This document shows, piece after piece, positions 47,408 to 55,474 of a stretch of DNA of 64,000 nucleotides. Where the stretch lies: the NCBI RefSeq assembly GCF_023238625.1, contig NZ_CP096670.1, positions 2,283,501 to 2,347,500 on the forward strand, in the 5' to 3' direction. Below the pieces are notes generated by a model. That model was not told where the DNA came from and searched no databases. It saw nothing but the letters and a program-made list of their open reading frames with translations. How positions within the stretch are numbered: position 1 is the first letter of the stretch; each line of letters opens with the position of its first letter. The position numbers were made by a program, and so were the translations under genes. Source of the DNA: Agarivorans sp. TSD2052 (lineage in GTDB: Bacteria > Pseudomonadota > Gammaproteobacteria > Enterobacterales > Celerinatantimonadaceae).

Positions 47408-48282
47408 GAACCTTTACTCGCATTGTTTATATTAATCATCACTGAAGCTGTCGTCCCAACTCGTAGCTGAACATTGTCGGGTAACTCACTGACACTAATT
47501 TTTACCGGCAGACGTTGCGCTAATCTAATCCACTCAAAATTTGGATTAATATTAGGTAACATTTGTGTACTCGTAGTGCCATCGCTCTGTGCGATACCGT
47601 AACCAATACTGCTTACCGTGCCGTTAATCGGGCTATCAGGGTAACTCATCAAAGTGATACTCGCGCTATCCCCTTGTTGCATATTTTTTATATCGGTTTC
47701 CTTAAAGAACCCTTCTACCCAAAAGCTATTTTCGTCAATTAGAGCCACTACCGGTTGATTGGCGACAACGTGCGCACCTTCAGCAACGTTAAAGTTAGTG
47801 ATGTATCCGTCTTTACTGGCATAAACTTTCGTGAAGGCCAAGTTCAACTCTGCGTTATCTAGTACCGCATTTGCTGCTGCTAAGTTTGCATTGGCCGACT
47901 CAACGTCATTATTTAAATTATTTAAGGTAATAACCGGCACTGAACCAGGCGTACGCTTTTCTAAAGCGCTCATTCTCTTTAATTCGTTGTTAGCACGCGC
48001 CAATACCGCTTGAGCTTGAGACAACGATGCTTGAGCTTGGTGTTTTGCCGCTTCATATACCCGGTCATCAATTTCAAACAACAAGTCACCGGCTTTAACA
48101 CGTTGATTATCTGAAACGTAGATACTGACCACAGGACCAGTAACTCGAGGGGTGATTTCTATTATGTTTGCTCGAACCTGGCCGTCTCGAGTCCAAGGTT
48201 GAGACAAATAGTGTTGATATTTAACTGTACCGAATACAAGGGCTAATAAAATTAAAGCGAGGGTAAGTAATTTGGTTTTCAT
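47404..48282 (-). CDS. HlyD-type efflux adaptor, AaeA-like
   Basis: A 292-residue membrane-fusion protein. N-terminal anchor (LLTLALILLALVFGTVKY), lipoyl half VTGPVVSIYVSDNQRVKAGDLLFEID, a coiled-coil with repeated AQASLSQAQAV and NLAAANAVLDNAEL, second lipoyl half VYASKDGYITNFNVAEGAHV, and a beta-barrel. It sits between a DUF1656 gene and a FUSC gene in the AaeXAB order. Confidence 0.88.
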   Translation of the reverse strand: MKTKLLTLALILLALVFGTVKYQHYLSQPWTRDGQVRANIIEITPRVTGPVVSIYVSDNQRVKAGDLLFEIDDRVYEAAKHQAQASLSQAQAVLARANNELKRMSALEKRTPGSVPVITLNNLNNDVESANANLAAANAVLDNAELNLAFTKVYASKDGYITNFNVAEGAHVVANQPVVALIDENSFWVEGFFKETDIKNMQQGDSASITLMSYPDSPINGTVSSIGYGIAQSDGTTSTQMLPNINPNFEWIRLAQRLPVKISVSELPDNVQLRVGTTASVMININNASKGS

Positions 48283-48299
48283 TGTGATGCCTTAAAAGG

Positions 48300-48518
48300 T
48301 TAACCGGGAAAAATGAAAGTGCTAATGAGTACTGCATAAATAACCATTAATGAAATTTCAACTAAGGTCGGAGCGTAAAGATATTTAAGCCACCCCACTC
48401 GAGAAAGTCCCCCCATGGTTAAACTCGCGGCCAAATAGGCACAACCGAAGGCAATCAATAATGGAGGCAAGTACACCTCCCCTACGATCACTTCTTTTGG
48501 TAAATAATGCTCAAACAT
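48300..48518 (-). CDS. DUF1656 membrane protein, AaeX-like
   Basis: 72 residues with two membrane helices (about 14-34 and 50-70). The motif GEVYLPPLLIAFGCAYLAA is characteristic of DUF1656, always found with an adaptor and a FUSC permease. It is the first gene of the three-gene operon. Confidence 0.85.
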   Translation of the reverse strand: MFEHYLPKEVIVGEVYLPPLLIAFGCAYLAASLTMGGLSRVGWLKYLYAPTLVEISLMVIYAVLISTFIFPG

Positions 48519-48587
48519 GACTAAATCTTATGGTTAATTTCTAATGTAGCTAGCTTAACCTGAAGCTCTTTAGAGGGTTAATCGCGG

Positions 48588-48606
48588 TTGATGGATCAAA
48601 CCCTCA
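48588..48606. promoter_or_regulatory. 19-bp shared element, copy 1 (upstream of the efflux operon)
   Basis: TTGATGGATCAAACCCTCA. It is repeated with one change at 50040-50058 near the LysR start. It contains the inverted repeat TTGAT-GG-ATCAA and lies about 70 bp upstream of the DUF1656 ATG, so it may be the LysR operator. Confidence 0.45.
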
Positions 48607-48621
48607 ACAAATCACTACCAG

Positions 48622-49959
48622 TCAATCAAGGCATTGCGATGCCTTGCGCAGATAGCCCATCATGTAAGGTTCATCCTGCTCATAAGCATTGGCTTGGGAC
48701 GAAAAGTAAACCGCTGCAAAATCGCGTTTCGGATCAACATACATGCCTTGACCAAACTTACCCTTCTTATACCTTGCCCCATCGGAAAACACCTTATCAA
48801 CTTGGAAAATATCAACCAAATTTGACTTATTAGGATGCTGAGACAAGCGATATTCATCGTGCCACTGCTTAGGTAAAGTAGAGGTAGTTGAAATCTTGCT
48901 CCAACTCGGGGTAAATAGCATGGCAAAGCGAGCTGCATCCTCTAAGGTAGAGAGCACTAAGCCGTGTGAGATCGCTGTGCCGTCGGGGGCCAAAGTAAAC
49001 AACATTGGCGCAGTAGCACGTACATGTCCCCACACTCGGTTTCTAAATAGCGTACTCCAAGGCTGCCTATCGATGCGTTCGGCTAGGTAAGTCAACACCG
49101 CAATAGTAATAGCACTGGCACATTTATCATGGCCTGCAATTTGATTTGGAGACTTTTCGATTTGTTTAATCACATCTAGCCAATGCTCTTTTTGGGTTGT
49201 GTCACCACTAGCTTGGCCAAATTCAGCGGCTAAAAACCGCGCAATATTTGATTGCGGATCGTAGATAGTTTGTAGGTCTTGAGTAACATCAAGGCCGGTG
49301 GTGTGGTCTAAAGCATGCCTAACACTCACTAAGTCCCAGTTAGTGCCCAACAGTTCTGGCAGATACACACTCACCGCTCGGTCTAACTCAACTAAACCTT
49401 CACTTATTAACTGAGAGAAAACCATTCTAACGGTGTTCCTAGAGAGTTCCATCCAGACATGATTATCATCTGGATTCATGCCTGGGTACTGCTCAAACAC
49501 AACCTTACCCGCATGCACCATCATCACACCCTGAACTCGGCTAGTTGGCTGATTGATATAGTCGATTAAGGTTTCACTATTAGCTTGTTTGCTCATACAG
49601 CGTAGCGCAGCGATGTCGTTATTTATCGCTCTAGGAAGCGTATTGTTAACACTCAAAGGCATTACCATAGATGAAGGTAAAAACTCGTTAAGCTTGGTAT
49701 TGTATATGAGGGCATCATCGCCGCCCATTTGATAGTGAGCGGGGCTAAACAATCGATGAGCTTGCCGGTATTGCTCTATAGTAAAACCTTGTCTAGCAGC
49801 TGATACATTCAGTAAAGCTTCACTACCCGGCTGCACTAAGTGCTTCAATCTATGATTACGTTGGCGTGCTTGTCCTGAGTTATTCATGCTAAAAGATGTC
49901 GCAATTGAAGCAGCATTTGCTGCTACAGCGTGACGAATATGGTTAGATGCTTTGGTCAT
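48622..49959 (-). CDS. Serine-hydrolase (class C beta-lactamase fold) protein lacking the catalytic Lys
   Basis: A 445-residue protein whose middle part follows the beta-lactamase/6-aminohexanoate-dimer-hydrolase fold: VQGVMMVHAGKVVFEQYPG, SRNTVRMVFSQLISEGLVELDRAVSVYLPEL, VRHALDHTTGLD. The nucleophile Ser173 is kept but the SxxK lysine is Thr176, and the later Tyr motif is not recognisable. No Sec signal is evident. It lies between the efflux operon and the LysR gene. I infer a pseudoenzyme or an unusual variant. Confidence 0.75.
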   Translation of the reverse strand: MTKASNHIRHAVAANAASIATSFSMNNSGQARQRNHRLKHLVQPGSEALLNVSAARQGFTIEQYRQAHRLFSPAHYQMGGDDALIYNTKLNEFLPSSMVMPLSVNNTLPRAINNDIAALRCMSKQANSETLIDYINQPTSRVQGVMMVHAGKVVFEQYPGMNPDDNHVWMELSRNTVRMVFSQLISEGLVELDRAVSVYLPELLGTNWDLVSVRHALDHTTGLDVTQDLQTIYDPQSNIARFLAAEFGQASGDTTQKEHWLDVIKQIEKSPNQIAGHDKCASAITIAVLTYLAERIDRQPWSTLFRNRVWGHVRATAPMLFTLAPDGTAISHGLVLSTLEDAARFAMLFTPSWSKISTTSTLPKQWHDEYRLSQHPNKSNLVDIFQVDKVFSDGARYKKGKFGQGMYVDPKRDFAAVYFSSQANAYEQDEPYMMGYLRKASQCLD

Positions 49960-50039
49960 GGATAACTCTTAGCTAAAAGCCGTTAATGTATTTGTAGCAG
50001 TCTAGAATAGTGCTATCCTTTTCAAAGACATACTCTCTT

Positions 50040-50058
50040 TTGATGGACCAAACCCTCA
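50040..50058. promoter_or_regulatory. 19-bp shared element, copy 2 (at the LysR start)
   Basis: TTGATGGACCAAACCCTCA, one change from the copy at 48588-48606. It lies between the serine hydrolase and LysR starts or over the LysR start, depending on which ATG is used. Confidence 0.4.
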
Positions 50059-50969
50059 TGCATTTCAGTCTTGAGCAACTCACTGCGTTTGTTGCAGTGT
50101 TTGAGAAAGGGTCGTTTAGCGAAGCGGCGGCCAAGTTAGGTAAGCACCGCACCACGATTGGCCAAGTCATTACCAATCTTGAAGATCAATTGGCCATAGA
50201 GTTATTTGAACGGATCGGTAGAAGCACCAAACCCACCGAGCAAGGCCAACTGCTTTATCGCTATGCAAAACAAACCATTGAGCAGGCTAGCTCCTTCGAC
50301 AAAATGGCTCTAAGCCTTTCGTTTGGACAGCTAGAACATATTACTGTCGCTTATTGCAGCTTTATCCCTAATGAAGCGATTGTTCGTATAAGATTGCGCT
50401 TATTCAAAGCGTTTCCCAATATGAAGGTTAATTTCATCATTCGGAACAAGGAACAAATCAAACAAGGCCTGAACGACGATACAATCCAAGTAGCGCTTGT
50501 TAATGTTGATACACGTACCGCTATGACTAGCTTTGATTGCTCCGTCATTGCTCACCCTTCTTTTGCCATTTACGCAGCCAACAGTAGTGAACTGCACAGC
50601 TATTCTCAAAGTCGTTTATTCAACAAACTTAAAACCAGTAAACAATTAATACTGAGCTCATATATTGAAGATGGTTTAGGCGAAAAAATTACTTTGTCGC
50701 CTGACTTTGAAGTCATTGAAGACCTTTCCCTATTAATGAATCTGGTACAACAAAATGTGGGTTGGGCCTTACTACCCAGAGTGAATGTCGCCCAAATTAC
50801 CGATCTTTTAGACATTAGCGAGTTAAAAGTAGACGAAATCAAAAGTCATTTTCGTTTTGCAATATCCTTGTGGTTACCTCATTCCAAACAAATGCTAGAT
50901 ATAAAGAAGCACATTACCGAAGTAATCAATGATTTTATATATGACCACGATCTAGATAGACCACGATAA
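50043..50969 (+). CDS. LysR-family regulator
   Basis: About 308 residues. The HTH reads LEQLTAFVAVFEKGSFSEAAAKLGKHRTTIGQVITNLEDQLAIELFER, with an effector domain following. Starts possible are GTG 50010, ATG 50043 and ATG 50058; none has a strong ribosome site, and 50058 gives the most typical LysR N-terminus. Divergent from the serine hydrolase; likely to control it and/or the AaeXAB-like operon through the shared 19-bp element. Confidence 0.85.
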   Translation: MDQTLMHFSLEQLTAFVAVFEKGSFSEAAAKLGKHRTTIGQVITNLEDQLAIELFERIGRSTKPTEQGQLLYRYAKQTIEQASSFDKMALSLSFGQLEHITVAYCSFIPNEAIVRIRLRLFKAFPNMKVNFIIRNKEQIKQGLNDDTIQVALVNVDTRTAMTSFDCSVIAHPSFAIYAANSSELHSYSQSRLFNKLKTSKQLILSSYIEDGLGEKITLSPDFEVIEDLSLLMNLVQQNVGWALLPRVNVAQITDLLDISELKVDEIKSHFRFAISLWLPHSKQMLDIKKHITEVINDFIYDHDLDRPR

Positions 50970-51050
50970 ACGTGGCCTGCCTGCTCATTTTGGGTGTCGC
51001 TTGGTTTGTGGTTAATAGCAAAGTGTTTGGTTAAGCCAACAGTTTGTCGT

Positions 51051-52220
51051 TTAGTTAAACTCAGTTAACCATAGTTGCTGCTTGATAGCTTTTTGATAAC
51101 CATAATCAAACAGTGCTTGCATGTAATCTTGATCAAACATTACCTTTTTACGTTGCGGCGCCAAAAAATCTACATCTACAAAAGTAAAACGTAAATCAAA
51201 ATCATTTATTTCGCTTCTATACAACATGCGATAAAGATCCCCCTTGGTTTGCGCAATAGTTAAACTTTGCACACTGCGACTCATTAAGGCTACTCCTTTA
51301 TCCTCGATCTCTTTGTAAGGTAAAGCTAAGGCACCATTACGTACAACAAACACTTGAGGCGATGCTGTTAAGCCCATGGCTTGACTTAATTTGTTGTAAT
51401 CATAACCTGATGGGTCCATAAACATTTGAGCACTTAAGCCGCCATCAACATGCAATTCTTCGCGTAGTTCGCCAGCTACATCAACATCAATAAATTGTGG
51501 TGGAAATACCCCTGGTATCGACGCACTGGCGGTGAGAATTTGATGAATGAGAGCCTGTTTATTTGGCAGTTTACTGTTAGCAATTGCACCTACGTTCCAT
51601 ACTATTTGTCGCCCTGAATCAAAATGGGTTGTACCAATAAACAAACGTTTACCACTTTGTTGAGCCTTAGCCATTTTTTCGATCATAGAAGGGTTAAAAG
51701 CGGCCTCTATGAAACTATATAGTCCGTCCCCTTTACTAAACGCATCTTTGAAAAGCGCATTAAGAAAATTTTTGTTTCCTAATATCTCTTTATCATTTAT
51801 ATCCAACATCACCCGCTTCATCGTGACAAGATCATCATCGCCAGTATAAACAAAAGGCGCAATTAACGCGCCAGCACTCACGCCAGTAATAATGGTAAAG
51901 TTCGGCAATGAACCCACTTCACGCAAGCCATTAAGTACTCCTGCACCAAAGGCGCCATTAGCTCCACCGCCTGACAACACCAGGATATTCAGGGCGTCAG
52001 CTTCAGTGTTTAGCGCTGTAGTATTGCTCTGCGCATCAAATAAAAACTCAGGCCTTTCGTCGCCCCAAAACCTAAACGGTTCGTGAACAAGATCGCCATT
52101 GTTAGCACCAAATACAGCTTGTTGATAATTACTTTGATCAACCCGTTGATCAAGCCCGTGATTTGAGGAGCATGCGCTAACGACCATACTGGCGAGTAAA
52201 ACAAAAGCGAATTTATTCAT
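51051..52220 (-). CDS. Patatin-like phospholipase lipoprotein
   Basis: A 389-residue lipoprotein with lipobox VSAC. The oxyanion motif is LSGGGANGAFGAGVL, the nucleophile elbow GVSAGAL, and the catalytic Asp is in HVDGGLSAQ, giving the complete Ser-Asp dyad. It probably hydrolyses lipids from the periplasmic face of a membrane. Single gene, convergent with LysR. Confidence 0.9.
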   Translation of the reverse strand: MNKFAFVLLASMVVSACSSNHGLDQRVDQSNYQQAVFGANNGDLVHEPFRFWGDERPEFLFDAQSNTTALNTEADALNILVLSGGGANGAFGAGVLNGLREVGSLPNFTIITGVSAGALIAPFVYTGDDDLVTMKRVMLDINDKEILGNKNFLNALFKDAFSKGDGLYSFIEAAFNPSMIEKMAKAQQSGKRLFIGTTHFDSGRQIVWNVGAIANSKLPNKQALIHQILTASASIPGVFPPQFIDVDVAGELREELHVDGGLSAQMFMDPSGYDYNKLSQAMGLTASPQVFVVRNGALALPYKEIEDKGVALMSRSVQSLTIAQTKGDLYRMLYRSEINDFDLRFTFVDVDFLAPQRKKVMFDQDYMQALFDYGYQKAIKQQLWLTEFN

Positions 52221-52256
52221 TTTTAGTGCTCTATGTTTAAATGAGTTATCTATAAA

Positions 52257-53114
52257 CTACGCGACTTTGCTAGCGGCGAAGCTTGAATTTGGCAGGTCAA
52301 TTTGGTGTTGTGCAAACACCGTTTGTAATTCCCATTCGCCACATTGGTAAGTGGCTTCTAAGACGCCATAAGAGGCATTATTAGCGTGCTCAAAAGCCAT
52401 AATTGGTGGCCACCCCTTCATCAAACCGCCAGTAAATAAAGCAGAGATAAGATCGCCTACCCCCACAGGTGATTTAGCAAACTCCAGCTTTGGTCGGGTG
52501 ACCAAATAGCAACCGGTTGCGTCGGCCATCATCATGCTAAATTGCTGGTCAGACAAACTATGTAAATGCTTAACTAACACTACTTTAGGGCCTAAACTTA
52601 AGGCCTTTTGGCAAGCGCTAACTGCATCATTCAGATTATTGATTGGCTGCTTTACAAATCGGCTTAGTTCAAACTGATTAGGTACGATTACGTCTGCTTT
52701 AGGCATCAGTTCATCAACCAAATAATCACTCACCCCCTCCGCTAAAATACAGCCTTTCTCTGGGTCGCCCATGACTGGGTCACATACATAGATAGCACGA
52801 GGGTTGCTTTGTTTTACTCGCTCAACAACTTCAATCAGTGATACAGCTTGATCAGCACTGCCTAAATAGCCCGACAGCACCGCTTGGCAATTATCTAGCT
52901 GACCAATTGCATCAATACCATCAATTAAATCTGTCACTTGGTGTGCCTTCAGACTTTGCCCTGTCCACCCCTGACTATATTGGGTGTGATTTGAAAACTG
53001 GACCGTATGAATTGGCCAGACTTCAAAGCCCATACGCTGCAAGGGAAATACCGCCGAGCTATTACCCGCGTGACCAAATACAACATGTGATTGAATAGAA
53101 ATAATGCCTTTCAT
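52257..53114 (-). CDS. pdxY: Pyridoxal kinase PdxY
   Basis: A 285-residue PfkB/ribokinase-type kinase that phosphorylates pyridoxal in the PLP salvage pathway. [41 protein letters not shown] is typical (residues 4-45), followed by [17 protein letters not shown] and the anion-hole [13 protein letters not shown]. The ATG at 53114 has GGTGG upstream; a longer frame to 53159 would run into the aspD terminator. It lies downstream of the PLP enzyme AspD, separated by a terminator. Confidence 0.93.
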   Translation of the reverse strand: MKGIISIQSHVVFGHAGNSSAVFPLQRMGFEVWPIHTVQFSNHTQYSQGWTGQSLKAHQVTDLIDGIDAIGQLDNCQAVLSGYLGSADQAVSLIEVVERVKQSNPRAIYVCDPVMGDPEKGCILAEGVSDYLVDELMPKADVIVPNQFELSRFVKQPINNLNDAVSACQKALSLGPKVVLVKHLHSLSDQQFSMMMADATGCYLVTRPKLEFAKSPVGVGDLISALFTGGLMKGWPPIMAFEHANNASYGVLEATYQCGEWELQTVFAQHQIDLPNSSFAASKVA

Positions 53115-53154
53115 GATAGCGCCACCGTTTGAACACATTGAGAAGAAAGAGAAC

Positions 53155-53178
53155 AACAAGCGCCCTCAGGCGCTTGTT
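53155..53178 (-). terminator. Terminator between aspD and pdxY
   Basis: 10-bp arms AACAAGCGCC/GGCGCTTGTT, loop CTCA. Nearly identical to the terminator after aspT. Confidence 0.7.
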
Positions 53179-53187
53179 TCTTTGCAG

Positions 53188-54774
53188 TTACTGCGCTGTG
53201 TACTCAGCGTAATGCTCGTCGAGTACTTTGCGGGTTTCGCGGCCAATTAACTCGTATTCGTGGTGAGTTAAGTTCGCTAACGATACGCGTACTGAGGCAT
53301 GCACCGTATCGAAGCCTTTACCAGGTAATAAAATTACCCCGGTAGACTGGGCTAAACGGAACAAGAAGTACTGACCTTTGCCACTGTCTTTAAACCAGCG
53401 TACAAAGTCTTCGCCGTAAAGTTGGCCACCAATGCGGTCAAGCTCTAGCAAGGTGTAGTAATCAACACGGTCTTTATCTTCGGTCACTTCTAAACCCATG
53501 GCGCTGTATAGTGTTTTGTAACGCTCACGAATAATGCGTTTACAAGCCGCTTTGTAGTTATCTTCTAAGTCCATTAGGCAAGTCAGTGAGAATAAGGCCA
53601 TTTGTACTTGTTGTGGTAAGGCCAAACCAGCAGTGTGGTTAAGCGCTACTGCGCGGCTATCAGCAACGATACGGTCAATAAATTTAATATCACGTGGGGT
53701 TGGGGTTAGCGTTTTGTAACGGTCATCTAAACGTTCTTGATGCGCTTCAGGTAGTGCACGCATGGCATCGTCAAACACGTTAGTTTCGTGAATACCGATG
53801 GTGCCTAAACGCCAGCCAGTTGCGCCAAAGTATTTAGAGAACGAGTACACACACAAGGTGTTGTAAGGCAAGGTTGCAAACAACGATACAAAGTCGTCGG
53901 CAAAGGTGCCGTATACATCATCAGTAATAATGAATAAGTCTTTACGCTGCTGATTAACAAAGTCAGTGAGCAGGGCCAAGGTGTCGTCAGACATTTTCAC
54001 TGATGCAGGGTTCGCAGGGTTTACGACACACAGTAATTTAATGTCGGTATCAGCCAGTTTTTCTATTTCTGATTGAGGTAACTGCCAAGTGGTTTCGTCT
54101 AGGCGTAGTTCAACAATTTCTAGGTCGTATTCAGCCAACTCAGGAATTTCTAAGTAAGGGGTAAAAATTGGCGTAATAAGGGCTACTTTGTCGCCTTTTT
54201 TCAACAAACCATTGTTGAACATGGTCGCGAAGGTATAGGTCATTGACGCTGTGCCGCCTTCAGTCGCGAACAAGTCAAAGTTCGTGGTCATGGGGACTGA
54301 GCCGTACATTTCTTCACCAATGTATTGCTTAACCACTTTCTCAATGTTGGTAAGCATGCGTGAAGGGACCGGGTAGTTACAGCCTAGGAAGGCCAATACG
54401 AGTTCGTTAAGGAAATCGTGTTTCTCGATACCCAGTCGGTCTTTTGCGTAGCTAAGGGCTTTTTGTAAAAACTGTACACCATCTTTAGTGCCATATTGTT
54501 TTGCAAAGGTATCAAAACGTTCAACAATGCCTTCACCGTTAGGGATACCGCCAAAGCCGCCATCTAAGTAAGCGTAGTTACGCTCTGCTTCTTCAATTGA
54601 AAAGTCACCTAAACGTAAAAATGCTTTACGTGGCAAGGTGGCTAAGAAGTTAGGGTTACCACGACCCGCGTCTAATAATGCACGGTCAGGAACCGTGTTC
54701 GCGAGGTCAATCAATTTGTCTTTTAATTCAAATGGGCTTAGGTCTGCGAATTGAGTGAAGTCGATATCTAACAT
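53188..54774 (-). CDS. aspD: Aspartate 4-decarboxylase (bifunctional with aspartate aminotransferase)
   Basis: A PLP enzyme of fold type I, 528 residues, converting aspartate to alanine and CO2. The PLP lysine is K314 in SFSKYFGATGWRLG; TDDVYGTF, NPANPASVKMSD and EGGTASMTYTF are also typical of the family. With AspT it forms a decarboxylation/antiport cycle: aspartate in, alanine out, proton consumed inside, generating proton motive force. It has its own promoter block identical in plan to that of aspT. Confidence 0.94.
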   Translation of the reverse strand: MLDIDFTQFADLSPFELKDKLIDLANTVPDRALLDAGRGNPNFLATLPRKAFLRLGDFSIEEAERNYAYLDGGFGGIPNGEGIVERFDTFAKQYGTKDGVQFLQKALSYAKDRLGIEKHDFLNELVLAFLGCNYPVPSRMLTNIEKVVKQYIGEEMYGSVPMTTNFDLFATEGGTASMTYTFATMFNNGLLKKGDKVALITPIFTPYLEIPELAEYDLEIVELRLDETTWQLPQSEIEKLADTDIKLLCVVNPANPASVKMSDDTLALLTDFVNQQRKDLFIITDDVYGTFADDFVSLFATLPYNTLCVYSFSKYFGATGWRLGTIGIHETNVFDDAMRALPEAHQERLDDRYKTLTPTPRDIKFIDRIVADSRAVALNHTAGLALPQQVQMALFSLTCLMDLEDNYKAACKRIIRERYKTLYSAMGLEVTEDKDRVDYYTLLELDRIGGQLYGEDFVRWFKDSGKGQYFLFRLAQSTGVILLPGKGFDTVHASVRVSLANLTHHEYELIGRETRKVLDEHYAEYTAQ

Positions 54775-54824
54775 ATTAATTTACCTTTTAGTTTACATGT
54801 TAATGGTGTTCGCCAGGCCAGTGC

Positions 54825-54897
54825 CTGTTGCGATGGAGGTATAGTAAGAGGGTTAGGAAAATCGGGTTAATCACCGATGAAGGACGCTATCCTTCAT
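54825..54897 (-). promoter_or_regulatory. aspD promoter block (73-bp element, copy A)
   Basis: About 82% identical over 73 bp to the block before aspT. On the minus strand it has an inverted repeat (ATGAAGGA, 5 nt, TCCTTCAT; 54877-54897), a -35 TTAACC, an 18-bp spacer, a -10 TACTAT (54841-54846) and a shared leader start. The inverted repeat centres about 53 bp upstream of the expected start site. Confidence 0.75.
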
Positions 54898-55396
54898 GGG
54901 CCGTTCGCGGCCAATAATGTCTGTGTGATTACGTCTCGCCATGTGAATTACGCGGCAAAACAAATAACTTAAGGCGTTGATATGTAATAACTAATGGTAG
55001 GTACGGCAAAAAACAGCACGGCGATAGATTGGCGCTAAAAAATCTGTGTGCGTGTTTTATTTAGCTTCATAGCCGTGAAATAAGTGAAAAAAGTGGCTCA
55101 GGCATAGCAGGTCTACATAGGCTTGCCCTAGCCCATCAAGCAAAGCTAGTTCGCCCGCGGGTGTCTATCAGAGAAATGGAATACATGGCGAAACGGCCAC
55201 TAAAGCCTTATCCATTGCGATATTCACAACAATGCTAATAAGGGAGAAATGCTATAGCGAGCGCTAGCACCATTTGCGGAACAATAACCTTGTTTAACTG
55301 AGCCTACAATGTGGAGGCTTAGTAAAAGGAGAACACCACACCGCGCTGAAAATACTGCTACCCAGATCATTAATTAACTGCCAGCTCTTATATAAA
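54898..55396. other. Gene-free region between aspT terminator and aspD promoter
   Basis: About 500 bp. I find no credible frame, RNA gene or repeat in it. Confidence 0.5.
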
Positions 55397-55432
55397 GCAA
55401 AAAAACAACAAGCGCCCTAAGGCGCTTGTTGT
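55397..55432 (-). terminator. Terminator of aspT
   Basis: 12-bp arms ACAACAAGCGCC/GGCGCTTGTTGT with loop CTAA and a seven-T tail on the minus strand, 43 bp past the aspT stop. Confidence 0.9.
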
Positions 55433-55474
55433 GTTCTCGTGCTTGAGCATGATACTCAGCATAAAACTTTTACA

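Noticed and set aside
48588-48833. Plus-strand frame starting MDQTL, like the LysR N-terminus
   Set aside because: It runs antisense to the end of the serine hydrolase gene. The shared MDQTL comes from the 19-bp DNA element, not from a gene copy.
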